From: Rallus limicola
Lineage: Eukaryota; Chordata; Aves; Gruiformes; Rallidae
Direction: 5' to 3'
Length of the DNA stretch: 64,000 nt
NCBI GenBank assembly: GCA_022605955.1
Contig: JAKCOZ010000018.1
Span: 9,370,001 to 9,434,000 of the forward strand
A program made the position numbers and the translations under genes. The notes under the pieces are model-generated. The model ran no database searches. It had not been told where the DNA came from and was given only the letters and a program-made list of their open reading frames with translations. Positions 61,578 to 64,000 of the stretch are shown here, piece by piece (position 1 is the first letter of the stretch; the number at the start of each line of letters is the position of its first letter).

Positions 61578-63784
61578 AAGTATTACCTGAGAGTCCTTTG
61601 GAGAGTACTTCTCAAACCACAAGTCATGAAACTACCCAAACCGTTCCCACAGTCAGCTCTTAGTTAAAGGAGCAACTGGAGGCACACACAACCTGTCTCT
61701 CCACCCAGTATAATTGAAGGAAACGGATGCCTGAATGGCTATGGAAAACTGCCTTCAGCTGTTTCCAACTATTTATCATCCTCACTCACCTTGACACCTT
61801 CTCCAGATAAATAGCAAAGCCGTAATAAGTCTAGCAGAGCTGACAGTGAATTCTGCCTCTATAAAAACTGAGCCAGAGATAATGTACAGCTACTTTAATA
61901 GTCTTCCCTATTCTAGCTAACTTTTTCCTTCAGGTGATGAACCGTGGACTTTAAATCACTGGTTTTACTGCTGTTTGCTCTTTTCTCCCTTTTAGTAACT
62001 CCAGGCAAGTGATTTAGAGCAATTATGCCTTATTACATATCTTTATCCTCAATTCTTACCTGTCATTTTGTGGCCTCTATCTACTGAATCATTCTCAGAG
62101 GTACAAAAAGCCACTGTGTAGAGATGTCTTCGCTGGAGTCACAGCACAGCTTGAGAGCATAACTTATCTCTGGGACCATTAAGTTAAATCCTCAGATTAC
62201 ACAGACATTCAAATTCCAATGCTGGCAATAGAGATTTCAATAGTAAACTAAGGAGAACATACCAGTGCCATTTAGTCTTTTTTGGACTGCTCTGTAAGTA
62301 CAAATGAGGCTTGAAATTGAATCCTGGTGACAAGTGGAATTCCTCCAGGCCAGCATATTCAGGACAACATAAAGCACATGTGAGCATCTATCAGGGCCCT
62401 GAGTGCCAAGTGGGGATAACCCCTCCAGCAAAGCAATACAAGTGGTGATAAAACAGGACCAATGTTGATTATCCCTGTGGCTGTTCTGAGCTGTGTTTAG
62501 GCCTGGTATCTTAAGACCAGATCTGCAGAGCTGCAAAAAGAAGAGCAAGCGTCTCTGTGCAGGTGGATTGAGATTTGTGGTAGTACTTGAATGTGTAAAT
62601 CTCTGGCTGTCTTTCTGTCTGTGCAATCTCTCTGATGCTGCAGACAGTTTGCTATGTAGTGTCTTTCACACTTTCAAACCCAAATGCTGTTGAACGTGTA
62701 CAGATTTCAGGATTTGCTAGAATCTGTAAATCAAGATCCTTGGCACTGGCCTGGCCATGTACTCCCTTCTTACACCCTGATGCAATGGGATGATTCAATG
62801 CCCTTTCTTTCCTCTTACATGGGGTCACATCAGTGAAGGGTTTCCCACATGACCACAGATTTATTTCCTTTTAATGCTATGGTAAATGCTCTCTGTTTAC
62901 ATGAGAATAGCTCAAAAGTGGTGTTAATGGAGGAATAATAGTGAAACACCAGGTTAGAGGAAAGTAGAATAAATCTTATGTCAGCTTCCTAACAAGGGCT
63001 AGGCGCTGGAATTGCAAACAGGCAGGTGGCAAGGGAAGCTGAGATTCCCTGCTGCAGACCTGAACTGCTGACATTCTCCCTGATTTCTGCTTCATGCTGC
63101 TCTTAAAAAAAAATCATAGCTTTCCTAAAAAAAAAAGAAAGGATATCAGACATTTAAGATGTGCTTTTCACTTGACTTAAATGTTACAGTGGAAACATTC
63201 TTATGTGTCATTATTGTAAAATGAAAAGAAAAATGTCAAGGCTAAGTCATTGCTATCATTTATTTGACTCTGGGCTGCTTTTGAATTGAGAGGTGCCAGC
63301 AATTGGATGTTGTAATATTCCTGTTGCAAGTTTAAGATTTATTTATCACAGAAATTGGGACATATCGACCTTGTGTATCCTTCTGACCCCCTTTAAAATG
63401 GTTAAAAGTTCACCTAATTCTTACCTTAGATTAGAAATTAATGTATGTATTTCCCACGTTGTTATTTCTCCACTTGATTTTTTTTTTTTTAATTGCAGTA
63501 CTTTTTGAAGGAGTAATTAATTATTTAATTAAAAATCACTCTTGTAGAACTACCAAACTGAATAGTATTGCCATTCATGTGTCAACTTCAGATCCTTCAG
63601 GCTTGTACCTGGGCTCCTCTTTCTCAAACTCCTTCTCCCTCATCTTCAAACTTCTTCCTCCTGATTGCTTTGTTAGCCAACACTAACAAGAAGTTAAATA
63701 TTTAATTGTGACTAGGAGAGAGATGCAGTTGTGGTGTTTTTCTTCTTTGGTGTCACATGTTTTATGTTCTTTTTTCTCCCTCAT

Positions 63785-63960
63785 TGTTACATTAATTTTG
63801 TGTCATGAACCGTGGACAGGTAAGGTTATGCAAATTTAAGTAAATTAGCCCTAATTAAGCCCTGCATAAATGCCACCGAATTTTACTGTTAGTTCCCAGG
63901 GTAGCTAGTTAAAGTTAGTTTCAGCATGTTTATACTGCACTTCATCATTGGCTGTAAGCC
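63785..63960. promoter_or_regulatory. Candidate conserved noncoding element at window end
   Basis: Within about 180 repeat-free bases are an exact POU octamer ATGCAAAT (63828-63835), then AAATTAGCCCTAATTAAG with a TAATTA homeodomain core (63852-63857), GCATAAATGCC, and TAGTTAAAGTTAGTTTCAGC. This density of homeobox and POU motifs is typical of developmental enhancers in gene deserts. Conservation has not been tested, and the element may continue past the window. Confidence 0.3.
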
Positions 63961-64000
63961 TGGAATGTATTGTTGGGGGTTGGTTATATTGCTGTGAGAC

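Larger units (their letters stand above)
56487..64000. other. Noncoding stretch, no gene seen
   Basis: No recognisable gene. The stretch includes a CTCF-like site (56.54 kb), TA microsatellites (57.46 and 59.94 kb), a long pyrimidine-leaning patch (about 58.80-59.42 kb) whose hydrophobic 106-codon frame is a composition artefact, a CAA repeat (61.56 kb) and a motif-rich end (63.8 kb). Confidence 0.6.

Noticed and set aside
1..64000. CRISPR arrays, tRNA or rRNA genes, bacterial operons, phage or plasmid features
   Set aside because: No regularly spaced direct repeats, no cloverleaf with the conserved box A/B text, and no gene packing were found. The repeats present are vertebrate (avian) retroelements.

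Overview
The window looks like vertebrate nuclear DNA, almost certainly from a bird. The main evidence is the repeats. Four clear CR1 LINE fragments are 5'-truncated and end in degenerate copies of the ATTCTATG octamer. A single LTR near 54 kb closely resembles an LTR I remember from many neoavian genomes. Repeat density is low, base composition is AT-leaning and CpG is scarce. There is no bacterial-style gene packing: no run of long co-directional reading frames and no operons. Open reading frames are short and scattered over all six frames, as expected for noncoding DNA. The most likely setting is an intergenic region or a large intron. I cannot name the locus.

Layout. Positions 1-7.3 kb hold noncoding DNA with one palindromic short repeat near 0.2 kb, a MIR-like fragment at 4.6 kb, a short perfect hairpin at 5.9 kb and a candidate conserved noncoding element at 6.2-6.7 kb. 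A CR1 fragment lies at 7.3-7.7 kb. Another candidate conserved element is at 13.4-13.7 kb. A decayed CR1 tail (14.0 kb), a MIR-like fragment (14.3 kb) and two exon-like minus-strand reading frames (14.05-14.61 kb) sit together. The stretch from 14.7 to 33.6 kb has no recognisable gene. It holds palindromic repeats (16.2 and 21.6 kb), a relatively GC-rich patch (17.9-18.6 kb), a G-rich tract (22.5 kb), an unusual antisense ORF (26.1-26.4 kb) and a CTCF-like site (33.0 kb). CR1 fragments follow at 33.7 kb and 36.3-36.9 kb, the second with about 96 readable codons of the CR1 ORF2 C-terminus. From 37 to 54 kb are further noncoding DNA, two perfect palindromes, more MIR-like pieces and a palindromic repeat at 48.1 kb. 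The solo LTR spans about 53.9-54.5 kb, a CR1 tail lies at 56.3-56.5 kb, and the window ends in an octamer/homeobox-motif-rich segment.

No complete protein-coding gene can be supported. The best coding hint is the pair of minus-strand frames at 14.05-14.61 kb. They can be joined by a good splice donor and a weak in-phase acceptor, and I give the model low confidence. The window reads as ordinary accessory-free avian DNA, so the findings are leads rather than a discovered system. Calls of conserved elements, CTCF sites and ancient repeats rest on pattern recognition alone and need alignment to confirm.
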